DNA of 64,000 nt. It comes from Rotaria socialis. Lineage: Eukaryota; Rotifera; Eurotatoria; Philodinida; Philodinidae. The translations under genes and the position numbers were made by a program. The stretch lies in assembly GCA_905331475.1 (NCBI GenBank), contig CAJNYU010003045.1, forward strand, positions 62,001 through 126,000. The letters are read 5' to 3'. The notes below the pieces were generated by a model that was not told the origin of the DNA, did not search any database, and worked only from the letters and a program-made list of their open reading frames with translations. Below, in pieces: positions 49,038 through 62,100 of this stretch (its first letter is position 1; the number at the start of each line of letters is the position of its first letter).

Positions 49038-49398
49038 CTAAAATGTTTGCAAAAGAAAAAGATTATCTCGCTGTTTAACTGTTAGCTACATGTTTTTCTA
49101 GCGGAAATTTTTGTAGCTATTGTGAAGTAATGAAAATAAAAACTCTATCATTATATGATATCCTATCAGTGCTGTAAGTTCTTTTTAAAGTGTTTTTGAG
49201 GAAAATTAAAATAAATTCCCTTGGTCATTAAATTATGATCGCCGTAACCTAATGATTAGTCTAATTTGTCACATTCATATATTCAGAGTATAGAAATAAA
49301 TGAAGACGTGAACTTTCTCAATGACAAAAACGAATCGGCTGTAAAAATAAGCATCTATGGCATAACACTTTAGAAATCAACTTTTCGGGACGTTGAGA
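49038..49398. other. Gap between endonuclease V and the VWA gene
   Basis: Should contain the 3' UTR of the VWA gene and the missing first exon of endonuclease V. Read on the minus strand, the frame upstream of the endonuclease V exon stays open for about 19 codons (Cys-Lys-His-Phe-Arg-Glu-Gln, similar to the family's Trp-Lys-Arg-Glu-Gln) before a stop, without an ATG. Confidence 0.4.
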
Positions 49399-52300
49399 TT
49401 ATTCTAAATCTTTAAATACGAATGAACTATTTATGTTAGTCTGATAGATTCCCGAAATATAAAGCCGCAATGTATTCGTAGTATGAAAAAATCTTGCTAG
49501 CGTTGGATAAAAAACGAATACATACTGAGTCCACGCAGACAAAAGATCTTTCACATCCATATTATAGCCAAATTCAATAAAATCGCTTATTTCAATATTC
49601 AAGCATGTTTGACTTTTAGTGCTATTCGAACCTTGCTTTGAATTAATGTAAAGTTGTTGAACACGTTTTCTTATAACATTAAAATCAATATTACTCGTGT
49701 CGAATTGAATCACATGTGGAGTTTTTAATTTCGATGGTTCAAATAAAATTTCATTTTTATCTTCATCATATTCCATTCCGCTAGCAATCAATTCTGCTTT
49801 AGTTTTATATTGATACGAACGCGATAGCCTTTCGTCGTCGAGTTTTGCCATATTTTTTGTTGTTCTACGAAATATTAAGTAATGTTCAATTGTTAAAATA
49901 ACACAAGGGAAAATATGATCGCCGTAAATATTTCCTTTTCTTCCTGCAGTTCGACCTATATGAATCATGCAATCCAAAATCATGTAGTCATTGATTGATT
50001 CATCATGAGGGTATTTATCTTCAAGTATTTCGGCTACTGTGCTATGTAAAAGGCAATGCGCACTTGATGAATTGGGAACTGCATTGCCATAGTGATCGTG
50101 TAATTTTCTATCGAGGCTTTGTTTTATCTGATTCATCACTGTTGTTATGTTAATACGTTTATTTTCAATATCTTTTGTCCATAATGGTTCAGCATTGAAA
50201 AATAATTTACTTGGACAAGAAAATCGGCCAAGATTAATTGCATAGCCAGGAAAACTCGACATAAGTAAAGCATGATAATGACCAAACACATTTTCGTTGG
50301 CCATTTTTTCGAATTTATACCATTCTATTTGCATATTGTCACGTAGCGGTTGATGTTTCAACGCAAAATCGGCGTATAATTTCATAGGTCGATCATGCAT
50401 AATGACAGTTGTTAAGATATACAGAATAAACGAAACGGTCTCCTTTGGAAGTATTGTTAAATGATCTACACCCATATTATCAGCAATTTGATCAATAGAT
50501 TTCATACTAGTATCGTAAGATTCACCTAGAAATTTTTTTAACTTTGAGTTACTAATTTCGATTGCTCTCAATGAATTTTGCAGAGGAATTCCGCATAATG
50601 TATCAAAAAGTATATCATATAAATCTTGTTTAGCAACGCATAAATGTTCAGGACCAAACTTTGTTTTAGAACATTGCTTTTCAATACACATAAGAGTAAA
50701 ACGTTTTCTTAAAAGTGTTTGAATCGTTTCTTTATCAAGCTGATGAAATAGATAATTGAAACGTAAAATTCTACAAACAGAATTAAACGGTTGTCGAAAT
50801 AATTTATCTTCTTGTTTGATTATCTCTTTTAAAGCCAGAATAAACTCCATTCGTGTTCCTTCTTCAGAAAATGAATCCGTCGTAGAAATATTTTCCATGA
50901 TTTGTTTAATCAAATAATCTTTTACGTTCTCATTAAGCCAACTGGATCGGTTATCATCAATCATTGCTAAGAGTAGCATTTGAACGTGATGAAGAATTTT
51001 ATTTCCTGTTAAAATTCGATACAGTGAAGTATTTATCAATGATCGATTTGATTTGTTCGACCAGTTTAATGGAATAAAACCAGCACATGGCTCTCGGTAG
51101 AGCGTTATCAATTGATTTGCATTATTCATTGCCACATTGATGTAAGATTTAGCACAAAAACCACAAACTGGATTTGAAACAATACAATTCTTTAGCTTTT
51201 CATTACCTTCGAGTGGAAAATTAATAATAAAATCATTTGTCGTACAATCGAGATCACTGGGAGCATTTAACCAAAGTACAAAGGGCCCTTGTTCCATACA
51301 AATAGCACATTCAAATAACGGAACGTTGCTATGATCTAAAATATTGATTGCATCAGAGTATTCATCAGCATTTGTTGTTGATATCTTTGCGCGGTTAGCA
51401 CGATTTGAAGCAAACGTAAAATCATTGATTGAATAAGAACCTTTTTCTTGCTCGTGTATTAAATTTTGTATGTTACTCCAAAATTGACGAGTTGTGTGAA
51501 GATGTAATGACATGTATTGAAGATATTGAATTTCTTCAATTTTAGCTTGATCGGATATTTCATAAAGTTGTTGACGAAGTTGATTCAATTCAGTTGAATT
51601 GGAATTTTCATTTAATTTCAATTGGACAATTTTTGAAACAATTTCATCACGTTGTTTTAAATATATAAAATCGAACTTTGATCGTATTCCTTCTTTATCG
51701 ATTTTAATAGATTCATTTTTCATATGAGCAACAAAAGTTCGGAAATCATGTAGTTTATTACCAATTTTTGCGTACTGAATTAATGTCTTCCAATCATCTT
51801 CAGTTAGAGTTAATCTTAAATCAAGATCTTTTACGGCTAAAAATTTATTAAAATCAATAGCAACAATTTCTTGCTCATTTTCACGTAGTGCGATGTGACC
51901 ATCGGGAAGTTTTACATTGTCATGAATTTTTGTACCATGAAATAAATCTTTCATATCTAATGTATTTAATTTTTCATAATCCGTTAAAATCTCGGACGAT
52001 TTATAATGTTCGCTAATAGGACCTTTTGATGAAAGAACATAAAATACTTCACCATCATAATAGAGACATAGAACGTTCGCTGCCATCATTAATGGCGCAA
52101 CAACGGAAACGTTGATTTGTGACGGTGTTGGCAATTTATTATGAACCATTATACAAATAACTAATGCTTTGTTTAGATTCTCGTTTGCGTGTGTTTGAAA
52201 CTAAATTTATAAAATCGTTCAGTTTTTAGAATATTTTAAATCGAAATTAATGTCTTTAATAAACTGAATAATATGTTGTAAACAGAATGGCGTATAAACA

Positions 52301-53718
52301 TAATTAAAAAACAATTTATCTTGATACTTCGAAGTAGGGTTACGGTATTTTTTATGACAAATATTGTCAAAGGTGCACCATTTCCATGATAATAAACAAA
52401 GAACTTGCGTTTTTTAGAATATTCGGAGGTGTTTTTCATCTGTATAGAGCGCGAAGCCTAGAGTCACAAGTATAGGCGTGCAAAACCAATTCCTACTACT
52501 GTAAAGAGGCAATAACCGAGGTCCCTGTAGTGCGTAGTGCAGCTGAATTACACGTTCAGTAGGTGAGAAGTACTATGAAGTAGACCCGAGTTACCGCTTT
52601 CGAAAAGAAATTTAAAAAAAGAGCCTTGAAGTAGGATCTTAAATGGGAGACGAAAGAAGTCTGCAACATATATTTTCTAAACAGGGACAGATCATAGAAT
52701 AACTAGAATTGCTGTAATCAAAACCTAAACCTACATAAATGAGGTCCTGCACATCTCTAGTCATAAGTGATTTTACAACTGGAACACTTTCCATGTAAGC
52801 CAAATATTATCTACATGCAGAGAAATATCATATTTTCGAATGTTGCCAATGTAGAACGAATTTGGATCACAAACTGTCATCTGTGCTTTGTATTCATCGA
52901 TTACAAAGTACAAGCAATCTAACAGTTTCATTATAACTCCATCATATTTTATGGTAGACTATTCATCAGAGTTCTGAAGAATCTTCGATTAAACCACATT
53001 GCAAAACGATGCAGAAGTCGAATTACCCATTTGAAATTTTGAGGACTATTAGAAAAATTTTACAACATGAACAGATGAAATCATATGGCAATGTGCCTGT
53101 TGCAAGTATATGATAATAGTTTTAAGCTATTGATAATAAACGTTACACATATATTAGTCTAGGAGTTTGATCAGAAAAATTGCAGGTCTCACTGTGGTAT
53201 TGAAACTTTAAACCGCGCAGTGTGACTACTGTATTTACCTGTGTCACGCTTGCGTTATCAATTTCTCCGTCAGTAACAAAAACGATAACATCCGATTGAT
53301 AAAATGCATTTTTTGTTGCTCCATTTTGAAATATAGTTATTGGATATGTACCACCTTCTGATTTTGCTAATGCTACATTTGTACATAGTTCAGCAGATGA
53401 ATTCCAAAGAACTATATGATCAAATCGCGTAGCTTGACAAATACTTAATTCAGCTTGTAAAACAGTTTTTCCTATTGAAGTCAATTGTGAACATGTTGAA
53501 CCCGAATTATCAATAAATATACCACTAGTAAAGTCTAAACAATGAATTTCGTTAACATGACACTTCTCGATGCATTCAGAAATGTGTCTTACGACAGTGA
53601 ATATTAAGCTCGAAGAAATAAGAATAAATCAAATCTTTCAAAAAAAAAGCAAAATACCTTTTACTAGTTTTAACTTTATATCCGTTTTAGGAACAGTAAC
53701 CAAACACGCCATGGCCAT
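49399..53718 (-). CDS. Large von Willebrand A-domain protein
   Basis: Exons on the minus strand: first coding segment 53718-53658 (starts Met-Ala-Met-Ala-Cys-Leu-Val-Thr-Val-Pro-Lys), VWA exon from about 53587 or 53608 to 53239, then a 2.8-kb exon 52200-49399. The VWA exon carries an intact metal-binding MIDAS: Asp-Asn-Ser-Gly-Ser, Gly-Gly-Thr, and Val-Thr-Asp-Gly-Glu. The intron 53238-52201 joins in phase and completes the VWA fold (Leu-Val-Ile-Cys-Ile-Met-Val, then Val-Ser-Val-Val-Ala-Pro-Leu-Met). The remaining 900 residues are mostly helical-looking, with a four-Cys group (Cys-Ala-Ile-Cys-Met near 51300, Cys-Gly-Phe-Cys near 51155) that may be a zinc site. Family and function not recognised. 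The first junction leaves a phase conflict with either acceptor, so the N-terminal model is uncertain or the gene is damaged there. The long intronless exon is unlike its neighbours. Confidence 0.7.
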
Positions 53719-56064
53719 TGTTTTATTTTCTACAGCAAACATAAAAAACCAATAACTTTTATATAGACCAGAAAATTTCATCATCGACAGAAAGTTAAAA
53801 ACTGATGAAAGAAAGAGAAATAAAAAAAACCTTTCGAATAAATCGAACGATCTTGAACCATGAAAAACAAGGATCATCCAAAATATTTTAGACATTATGT
53901 ACAAGTTTATATATAGTATGGCTTCAGCTAAATGCTGACGTAATTACATTGCCAAGAATATTGCATCATATCAGTTTATTCAAATTAAAAATTCTTCCTT
54001 TTGTATAAATGTAATTTAATGCAAAAATCTTGCATATTGATGATCTTGTTCACAACAAAGGTCAAAATACTATTTCGAGATCAGATTAAATCGTTTCTTT
54101 TATTTTCTGTTATTGCTTTTTTTATACGTACTACTGCACACGATAAAATAAAGCCTCTATAATTATTATCGTACTCCGTTCAATAAATTCCGTATTAGTA
54201 ATAAACAAATTAAATACAAGGTACTTTAAGTACTGAAGAATAAAAATCATCTTGAAGAATTCCACTCTCTATCCTGGTTGCAGATATCTACGCATTTTGA
54301 TCGATTTTCTTTAAATGCTTCTTGTAGGAAACAGAACGATCGTCGATTGTTTCGATGGCATTTATCTGATTTCAATCGTCAATATTATTTTATCAATGAA
54401 AACAATATCGATTAAGATCTTTAATTGTATTGCAATTGGAAAAATGTTATCTTCATGAATTGGTCGATGAAGTCAAGATTTCTTACAACCAACGGCAAGA
54501 AGAAAAGAAGTCAATTTTGACAATCCTTACATATTGCAAAGATTGTTAACAAATTTCTATAATTAAAACGTAAATGAATATTGCCATTGGAAAAATATGT
54601 TACAACACAGAAAAAACCTTGTTTTTCAATAAATCATTCACATTAGTTGAAAATATTTCAGACATATTTTTTTATAAAATATTCAGTAAGAAATGTGATT
54701 GATTACATTCAAAAATAAGGAATAATCAATGAGAAATATTTAGAGTAATCTTCTAGGGCAATTGAATAAAGGATTTTGCAACATCTTAACATATCCGTGC
54801 TTTTTAATTAAGAATCAAGTCGACAGGCAAATGTCAGCAATGTTTTGTGGCCGGTACTCGTGCTTCAGTGTAGATATCTATAATGTTGACAATTATCGTC
54901 ACAGCAGGCCAATGAGTCGATCAAAACACGACTGGCAAATCTTGAAATATTACCAACAATTGCGTCTGCTTGCAAGGAACTGTCATATTCGCCCTTATCT
55001 TTGCTTTTATTATTTCCGATGACAAACTTTTGTTAAAATCATGCAAACTTCTACGAACTAATCCATTCGAATCTAATTGAATTCCTACTATTAGTTCTCG
55101 ATTATAATGAATAGGTAAATAAAAAAATAGTTTGCTAAGAGACACTGATGGATTTCTAATTTTACTACTTCAACTACAAGACTGTCACATATAATATGTT
55201 TGAAGGAATGAACGAAATAATTTTAAAAAACTGTTTACAAAAGATGTCGAAAAAATTTTAAATAACTTTTAAGTATAGAATATCTCATAGTAAAAAATTT
55301 GTTTTCAAGTGTTAACATTAACACCCTTGTAACATTCAGCAAACATTCCTCTATTGACAAGAAGGCGTTCGCAGGATAAAATGTCTTTTGATGAGGCAAA
55401 CCTTTAACCAACGCTCACTGGCAAATCCACTAGGAGAAGTAGGACAACGAACTTTTTATTATCGTTTTGATAACACACAGCGAGTGTTTCTTTTTTCAAC
55501 ACCAATATCGATTTGTGTGAAGTTGGCTCAGTTCAAAAAAATATTAGCAATTTATTTCAAAAAGAAAATTATTTACAGAATCTCGATAACATCAGTTTTT
55601 ATTTAAATTTCGTCTCTCGAAATAAGAAGTTTTCTATTTGATTACCTGAATAAAAAACGGATTTGTGCTGCACTAGTAATATTTACAAGAACGAAAAAAA
55701 AGATTATAATGCACTGAATAAATCAAATGGAAAGAGAACAAATATTTAAACTTGCAACACTCGAATCCAGGGGGTAAAATTCAACTGACTAGTAAGACTT
55801 CATCAGCTATGAAAGATTAAGAAACTCATGTTCGACATGTGTCGCCCTCTATGAAAAAATAACTCAAAAATCTGCATGAAATTATATATATATAATTTAA
55901 TTGAAAAGGGTAAATTTTATAAAAACGATGCCATGTGAAATCAATTTTTTTCTCGCACTAATCGATCTGTTACCATGACACTTCATTGAAAGAATCAATA
56001 TTATGAGATTAAATAGTAATAACTCTCGAGAACATCATATCATATCATATCAAAGAAGTTAAGT
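53719..56064. other. 2.3-kb stretch between divergent genes
   Basis: Separates the minus-strand VWA gene from the plus-strand FAM47-like gene, so it should hold both promoters. AT-rich, with a short CATAT run near 56036-56053. A possible upstream continuation of the VWA gene frame (to 53904, with hydrophobic N-terminus) is present but unproven. Nothing else recognised. Confidence 0.45.
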
Positions 56065-58999
56065 ATGAGCAACGAACTAAAATATGTTCTTCTACCAAGA
56101 ATTGAAGATCGTCGACGAACACCTAAATTTCAGCCATGGTATTTGTTTTTTATTTTATTTTATCTAATAATCAAAATTTGTATTTATCCTATTTTGATAT
56201 CAAATCTGTACAGGCCTAGAAATAATTCAAAGTGAGAGGAATTATTCGATTAGCTGCTATTCATGCTTTCTCTTTGCTATTCTGTAATTATAACGATCAA
56301 AATGAAAAATATTTGAGATCTTTATCTAGGTATCGAGAACGCCTTAGAATGAAATATCCATGTAATATGGACACAAAAAATTGGAAGTTTGTCAAAGATG
56401 GTTTAGACGATTTTCGTGATGGTTTACCACCTCCACATGATGATATTATGTTACAAGTAAGTTTTCGTTTACTTTTTATCTATATCGATCCCATCTTTTA
56501 TTTTTTTGATAGCCGGAAAAAGGACCAGGTCCCGTTGTACTCTCTCAAAATCGTCAAGTGAAAGCAAGCGTACGAGACATTCGAAGTAGTCTTACCGATC
56601 ATCAAATATATCTTAGTCGTGAACTACCAACTGCTGAAAAACGTCGTCAATTAATAGATAGTTATATATCAGCTTTACTCGATCATCCTTTGGCTTTATT
56701 TCCACATTTCAATGAGACATTACCACCGGATGTAAGACAAACAAACTTGTCCGCTAAAAAAGAAAATGATTATTTACTTAGCTTTATGGAAAACTAACAA
56801 GACTGTTTGAAGCTGAATTGTTACGTGAAACTAATAGTGAACAGGATTTATTAGCCGATGAATGTCCAGAAATTTTAACAGCACGGTCGGATTTTGCTGT
56901 ACTTCACGAAGAAGCGAATAATGGTGAAAGAAGTGTCAGTAGTGGTTCAAATGAATCCGATAATCAATCACAATCAGAAAAAACGGGAAGTAAACAAAGT
57001 TCGACACGACTAGGAAGAAGTACAATAGTATTCGATGAATCAGGAAACCCAATTGATTCTGGCGAACTTGAAAGAAAACAGAAAAATCCTTATCGATGGT
57101 TTATTGAACAACAACAAAAGAAACAAAAAGCTAAAGGACCAACAAAGGAAGAAGAAGCAACTTCGGCTATGGTAAGTTTCTCGGGAAAATGGGTCGTCTA
57201 TTAATCAGTCATATGGATCGGTAGAAAGATTATATACTTATAGCGTCTCTTTATTGCTCTTCTGAAGGATTAGATAAAACAAGTATGACTTATAATAGGT
57301 TATAATATCTCAATTGCCATTAGTAAAAGCAGATCTATTGTGTTTTATATTTTAATCGCACAGAAATTTTATGCTGAGAGACTTTTTCTTTCATTAAAGG
57401 AAGCTCATCTGCGAAGTGCTTCGGAAGATTTTTGTAATTGGTTATATGCCTTTGGTGATGGAACAAATCTTGATGTCGATCCATCTGTTGTTCGAAATTT
57501 ATTTTCGACTGCTTATGATACAAAACCACCGTTAAGCGTACCAATTAAAGTAGTCGAAATGACCAGAGTAGGTGTGATTCTAATTTTTTTCTTTGATTTA
57601 AACATTACGCATATTCATTTAGATTCCACCGGAACTACGAGAAGGTGCACAAGAATCAATGATGCCGACGACACGACATAGGAAAACAACATTTCCTGAA
57701 TTGGTATTTTATTTTTAAAAATCAAATCTCTGCTTGTAATTGATTTCTGAGGCATAGATATTAACTATGAGCATGATGATTTAAGTTACGAAAATATGGA
57801 TCGATTGCATTTTTGTGATTATTTAATCGTTTGGTTTTCTCAAGGATATGCATAATGAAATTGATAGACCGTTCGTAAATGAAAGACGACAAACCTGTCA
57901 TATTCTTCAGATTGAATAAAATGAATCTGACAGTTATCTCTTAAAAAACTAATCGTACACAAGGACGATTCTTTTATTTATTCTTGTTTCGAGGGTCATT
58001 TATTTTGCCTTCTTATCGCGAGTACATAACTTCAAATGATTAAAATTTCATTGCTTAATGAAAAAGATTGTCAGAGTCTGTTATGGATCGGCTATGATTT
58101 GTTCGTTTCCATTAAAACACAAAAAAAAGAGAAGAATAAACAATTCATTTTTCGAATTGATGTAACATGGTTGGGAATAAGTGCTCTCTGTTCTTCCGTA
58201 GGTAAATAATTTCAAGGTCCATTCAATGTGTTACTAAGTATTTCAATTCGTTGTTTGATTTGAATTTAATAATAGAAGAAAAGTTTACTTTACATACAAA
58301 TTCGAAGCACTTTAATTTCTTTTTTATTGAACAAAAATGTAAACCGAACTCGACTCTTTAAGCGTGTATGCACAAGAAATCATTTACATGATTCATTCTA
58401 GTACGATATTCGATACAAATTTTACAAGAACAGATACGACGGTAGTTTTTCATAGAAAAAAAAATATATATACAAAAATTTTCTTAGTAACCTAAATCAA
58501 GTGACTTTATTTTATTTTTAGCAAGTCAGCTCGAGTCTGCCAAGGTCGAAACGATTTTCTTCACAGCCTAGTCTTCGAGAATCGCAAGCAAGAAATAGTC
58601 GATATGGCGCATGGTATCTACCTAAAAATCTGTGGCAACATTCTTTAAAAACTGATGAACTGCAAGATCCAAAAGTACTTCAAGCTGAACGTGAAGATCC
58701 ATTAAGAAAACGAGAAGAACAAATGGTAAAACATCTTGCTACAGTGAATATTTAACAAGAAAAATTCCTATTTAGAATTCTCGTTTGGCACCATTACACG
58801 GCATTGACGCTTTCAAAGAATATTTGGTTGAAAAAAATGTTCGCCGTTTACCAAAAGTAGTATCGAATCGATAGAGATGAATAAAAAGAACTTTTTTTTC
58901 TCTATTTTATAGTTGATAATTGATGTTGAACAATATCGTCTCGATAATCCACGTGACGTAGCCAATACAAGCAGTGAACTTCAACCAAAGAAAACATAA
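56065..58999 (+). CDS. FAM47-family protein (FAM47E-like)
   Basis: Exons: 56065-56138, 56214-56231, 56330-56456, 56513-56731, 56782-57171, 57364-57567, 57623-57703, 58522-58725, 58776-58856, 58913-58999; all phases fit, 494 residues (human FAM47E about 390). Family landmarks in order: Trp-Lys-Phe-Val-Lys-Asp-Gly-Leu-Asp-Asp-Phe-Arg near the start; His-Pro-Leu-Ala-Leu-Phe-Pro-His-Phe-Asn-Glu; then an acidic Ser-rich insert; Phe-Cys-Asn-Trp-Leu-Tyr-Ala-Phe-Gly-Asp; Lys-Pro-Pro-Leu-Ser-Val-Pro-Ile-Lys-Val-Val-Glu; Pro-Pro-Glu-Leu-Arg-Glu; Tyr-Gly-Ala-Trp-Tyr-Leu-Pro near the end; and a C-terminal Ala-Phe-Lys-Glu-Tyr motif. The 50-nt intron at 56732-56781 was placed because it removes an apparent frameshift. 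Exon 2 is only 18 nt and phase-neutral, so it may be optional. Human FAM47E has been linked to PRMT5; a role here is unknown. Confidence 0.85.
57704..58521 (+). other. 818-nt intron 7 of the FAM47-like gene
   Basis: The only long intron of this gene. AT-rich with no coding capacity or recognisable repeat. Confidence 0.6.
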
Positions 59000-59100
59000 T
59001 ATGACTGAATAGATTTTTTTTTCTCTATTTTTTTTTCTTGTCTTTTGAAATCAAGTGTTTTTGACGGTGATTTTGAAATGATTTATGCAAATACATATAT

Positions 59101-59111
59101 ATTTTCTTTAG
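59101..59111 (+). promoter_or_regulatory. Acceptor-like site just upstream of the IFT88 start codon
   Basis: ATTTTCTTTAG, a good 3' splice-site consensus, sits 10 nt before the IFT88 ATG and about 100 nt after the FAM47-like stop. Either a 5' UTR intron begins within the upstream gene's 3' region, or a spliced leader is added here. Spliced-leader trans-splicing is known in bdelloid rotifers, but I cannot see which applies. Confidence 0.4.
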
Positions 59112-59121
59112 ATTTTTCATA

Positions 59122-62100
59122 ATGGAATATAGAACTGATTCTTATTCTGGTTTTAATGATTATAATCCTTTATTAGATACAGACGTGAGTTAAATTATAC
59201 AATAGGAAATCAGACTTTGTATTGTCGCTACTATCTAAGGATTTGAAACATGACACTAATTTACAACAAGCAGTTCTAAAAACTAGTCATGGCCGACGAG
59301 CTCCAACAGTAATTTATCGTTCTATTTATTGTAGCAATAATTAAAAAAGAATTTTCTTTTTAGTCTACTCAAAAGGTACACAAATTGTTTTGAAGTTCCG
59401 ATAGATTGATCGAGTTTTATTTCAGACAGGAATGTTTTCTAAATTAAAAAATGTATTTACCCGACCGAAGAACACAGCTGTACCCGTGCCATCGGCTAGG
59501 CTAGGAACTGCATCTCGTGCTGTACGACAAGAGAATAGTGTTGCGGGTGCTCGGCCTGGTTCAACTTTACACCGTCCTGTTACAGCGCAAAACCGACCAT
59601 CGACAGCTATAAGAAGCGCTGGTTTTATAGCTGGATCTGGAGCGTTTGGCAGTTATACATCAGTACCAGAACCTATTCAATATGAAATGAAAGATGAAAG
59701 GTAATAAAATGAATGTTTTAATTCCATAAAATTTGCTCTTGTTTTTAAGTAATGAAGAAAAAGCACGTAAAATAGAAAGAACAATTTTCAATCTAGCCGA
59801 AGAAAGTTGTTTTGCATATGAAGAAAATAATATTAAATTAGTGAGAAATCATATTTTCTCGTTTATGTTTGCTATTGATTTTCTCGTTGTAGGCACTTGA
59901 AAAAGCAGAAGAAGCAATGAAACTTGACAAAACTCACGCTCGATATCGTGATGAACACAATATGAGCGAATCCAATGTGAATCTATCCGGATTTGTATGT
60001 ACTGAATTTTGTCTATATTTTTAAAAAGAAATCAATAAAAGCGTCTGAAAGTCAGTGAAGGTAGAACGCAATGTCGATACTGGCAGATAGGGTTATTTTG
60101 AGACGTATTTCTTCGCGTAGTCAAGTCATTTAGGAATTTGACAGACATATAGTGTATAATTTATGACAAAAAGAAATATTCTTATGAGAACTAGAACATT
60201 AGTATGATTATTTCCGTGGCATGTCAAACGCTAGGAAGTCAATTTTGTTTATTGTGCAATGTGTTCGTGATATTTTCATAGTAATGTTTATCATCGGCGG
60301 CATGAATATTAAATTAACTCACAAGCTTCCCGCCAGCAAAATTAACTGTTGTCTAGGCGATTATATTTGTTTCAGAAGTTCAAAACAAAATGAAAATACT
60401 TCAGCGTACAGATTTAAACGAATCTCGTAGGATTAATTATTTGCAATCTATTTAGTTTCGATGAAAAAAAGGTGATTTAGCACATTCTCATCGATCTCTA
60501 CGTCTATTATATTCTTAATTGATAAAAAAAAAGAATCTGATTTTTGAATGAAATTGCTTTGCTGTTATTAGACAATTGCCACTTCTTGTCTTTAGTAGAC
60601 ATAATTGACCTTCATTTTAGTTTAGTAATTACTGTTTCTTCTCTTTAGGTTATTCTTAATTGTGCAAATATGTCTGCAAAATGTGGCATGAAAGTAGAAG
60701 CGATGAATCTGTATAATCTAATACTTAAAAATAAACTATTACCTGTACATAGTCGAGTGTAAGCGAATAGATTGTAAAATATTTTCATCGTTGAATAAAC
60801 TAATTTTCTCAGGCGAATAAATATTGGCAATGTTTTTGTAAGTTCAAAGCAATATGCAAACGCTCTAAAAATGTATCGAATGGCACTCGATCAGATATCT
60901 GAACAAAATGTTAATTTAAAGTATAAATAAATGGTCGTTGATTTCAATTTCAAAGTCGTTTTCTCTTTTTCAAAGAATGAACGTTCGACAAAATATTGCT
61001 GCGACACATATTCTAATGGGTCAATATGCTGAAGCAGCTCAAATGTATGAAATAGTAATGCAAGAACGACCGAATCATCGTTGCGGTTTGAATTTACTTC
61101 TATGCTATTATGCAATCGGTCAGCTTGATAAAGCACGACGGGCATTTACTGATTTACTTAAAATACCATTTCAAACTTCTGAAGACAACTATCCAGTTTC
61201 AGTAAGAACTATAAAAGCTGTTTCATTTATTTATTGTCTGATTTCTTCTGATCATTTAGTTGGGTAAAGAAGATAAACAAGTTAGTCTGGTTACCGAAGC
61301 TATACGAGATGATCGATACAAACAAATGGAACGCAAACGGTAAAGTAGAAGAAAATAAGTTTAGACTGCCTCTTCAAAAAACAAGTGCCGTTTTAAAGAG
61401 GACAAAACTCGCACCCCATCATCCTTATTTGGCTGAATGCAGAAGCTCCGATATTCAATGTGTTGTTTGTTTCTATTTAGACGTCATTTCGCCGAACACG
61501 TCATTGTAACAGCAGTTAAAATAATTGGTAATATTTCTGAACAAGATTCAATTAACGGTTATGAATGGTGTATTGAACAAGTACGAAATTCCACATATTT
61601 GGAATTAGCTAGTGGCCTTGAAATTCAAAAAGCAATTGCCTATTTACGTGAAGATAATTTTCCGAAGGTTAACAAAGAAGAAACAAACAGGGAATAGCAT
61701 CAGTTGAAATAATATCGTTCTTTTCTTTTTAGGCTATTGCAATACTTAAGGAATTTGAAAAGGCTGAAGCAAAATTAGCCAGTGCAGGTTTGTAGACTAA
61801 AAATAAAGAGCCGCAAATCAAACACTCTAAATCACATTAACATGTATTGTTGTTATTTTTAGCTGCAACTAACCTATCATTTTTGCACTTTTTGGTATAA
61901 CACTGTAGAAGATTTTATTATTTTATTCGTTTAATTTTTAGAAAAAAGACTTAAACAATGCACATAAATATGCCGATTTAGCGTTAAAATCCGATAAATT
62001 CAATCCAGCTTGTAAATGAATTAAAAATTGTGTGATGTTGTTTTCGATTTATCGCGTTCTCTTTTTTTAATCAGCTTTAACAAATAAAGGCAACTGCTGT

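Noticed and set aside
54762..55145. Overlapping open frames on both strands between the VWA and FAM47-like genes
   Set aside because: The minus-strand peptide reads somewhat protein-like, but it is interrupted, lacks splice-linked neighbours and matches nothing I recognise; at most a decayed fragment.
56732..56797. Apparent frameshift and early stop in the FAM47-like gene
   Set aside because: Explained by a 50-nt intron with GTAAGA donor and TTACTTAG acceptor, giving Leu-Pro-Pro-Asp-Leu-Tyr in phase.
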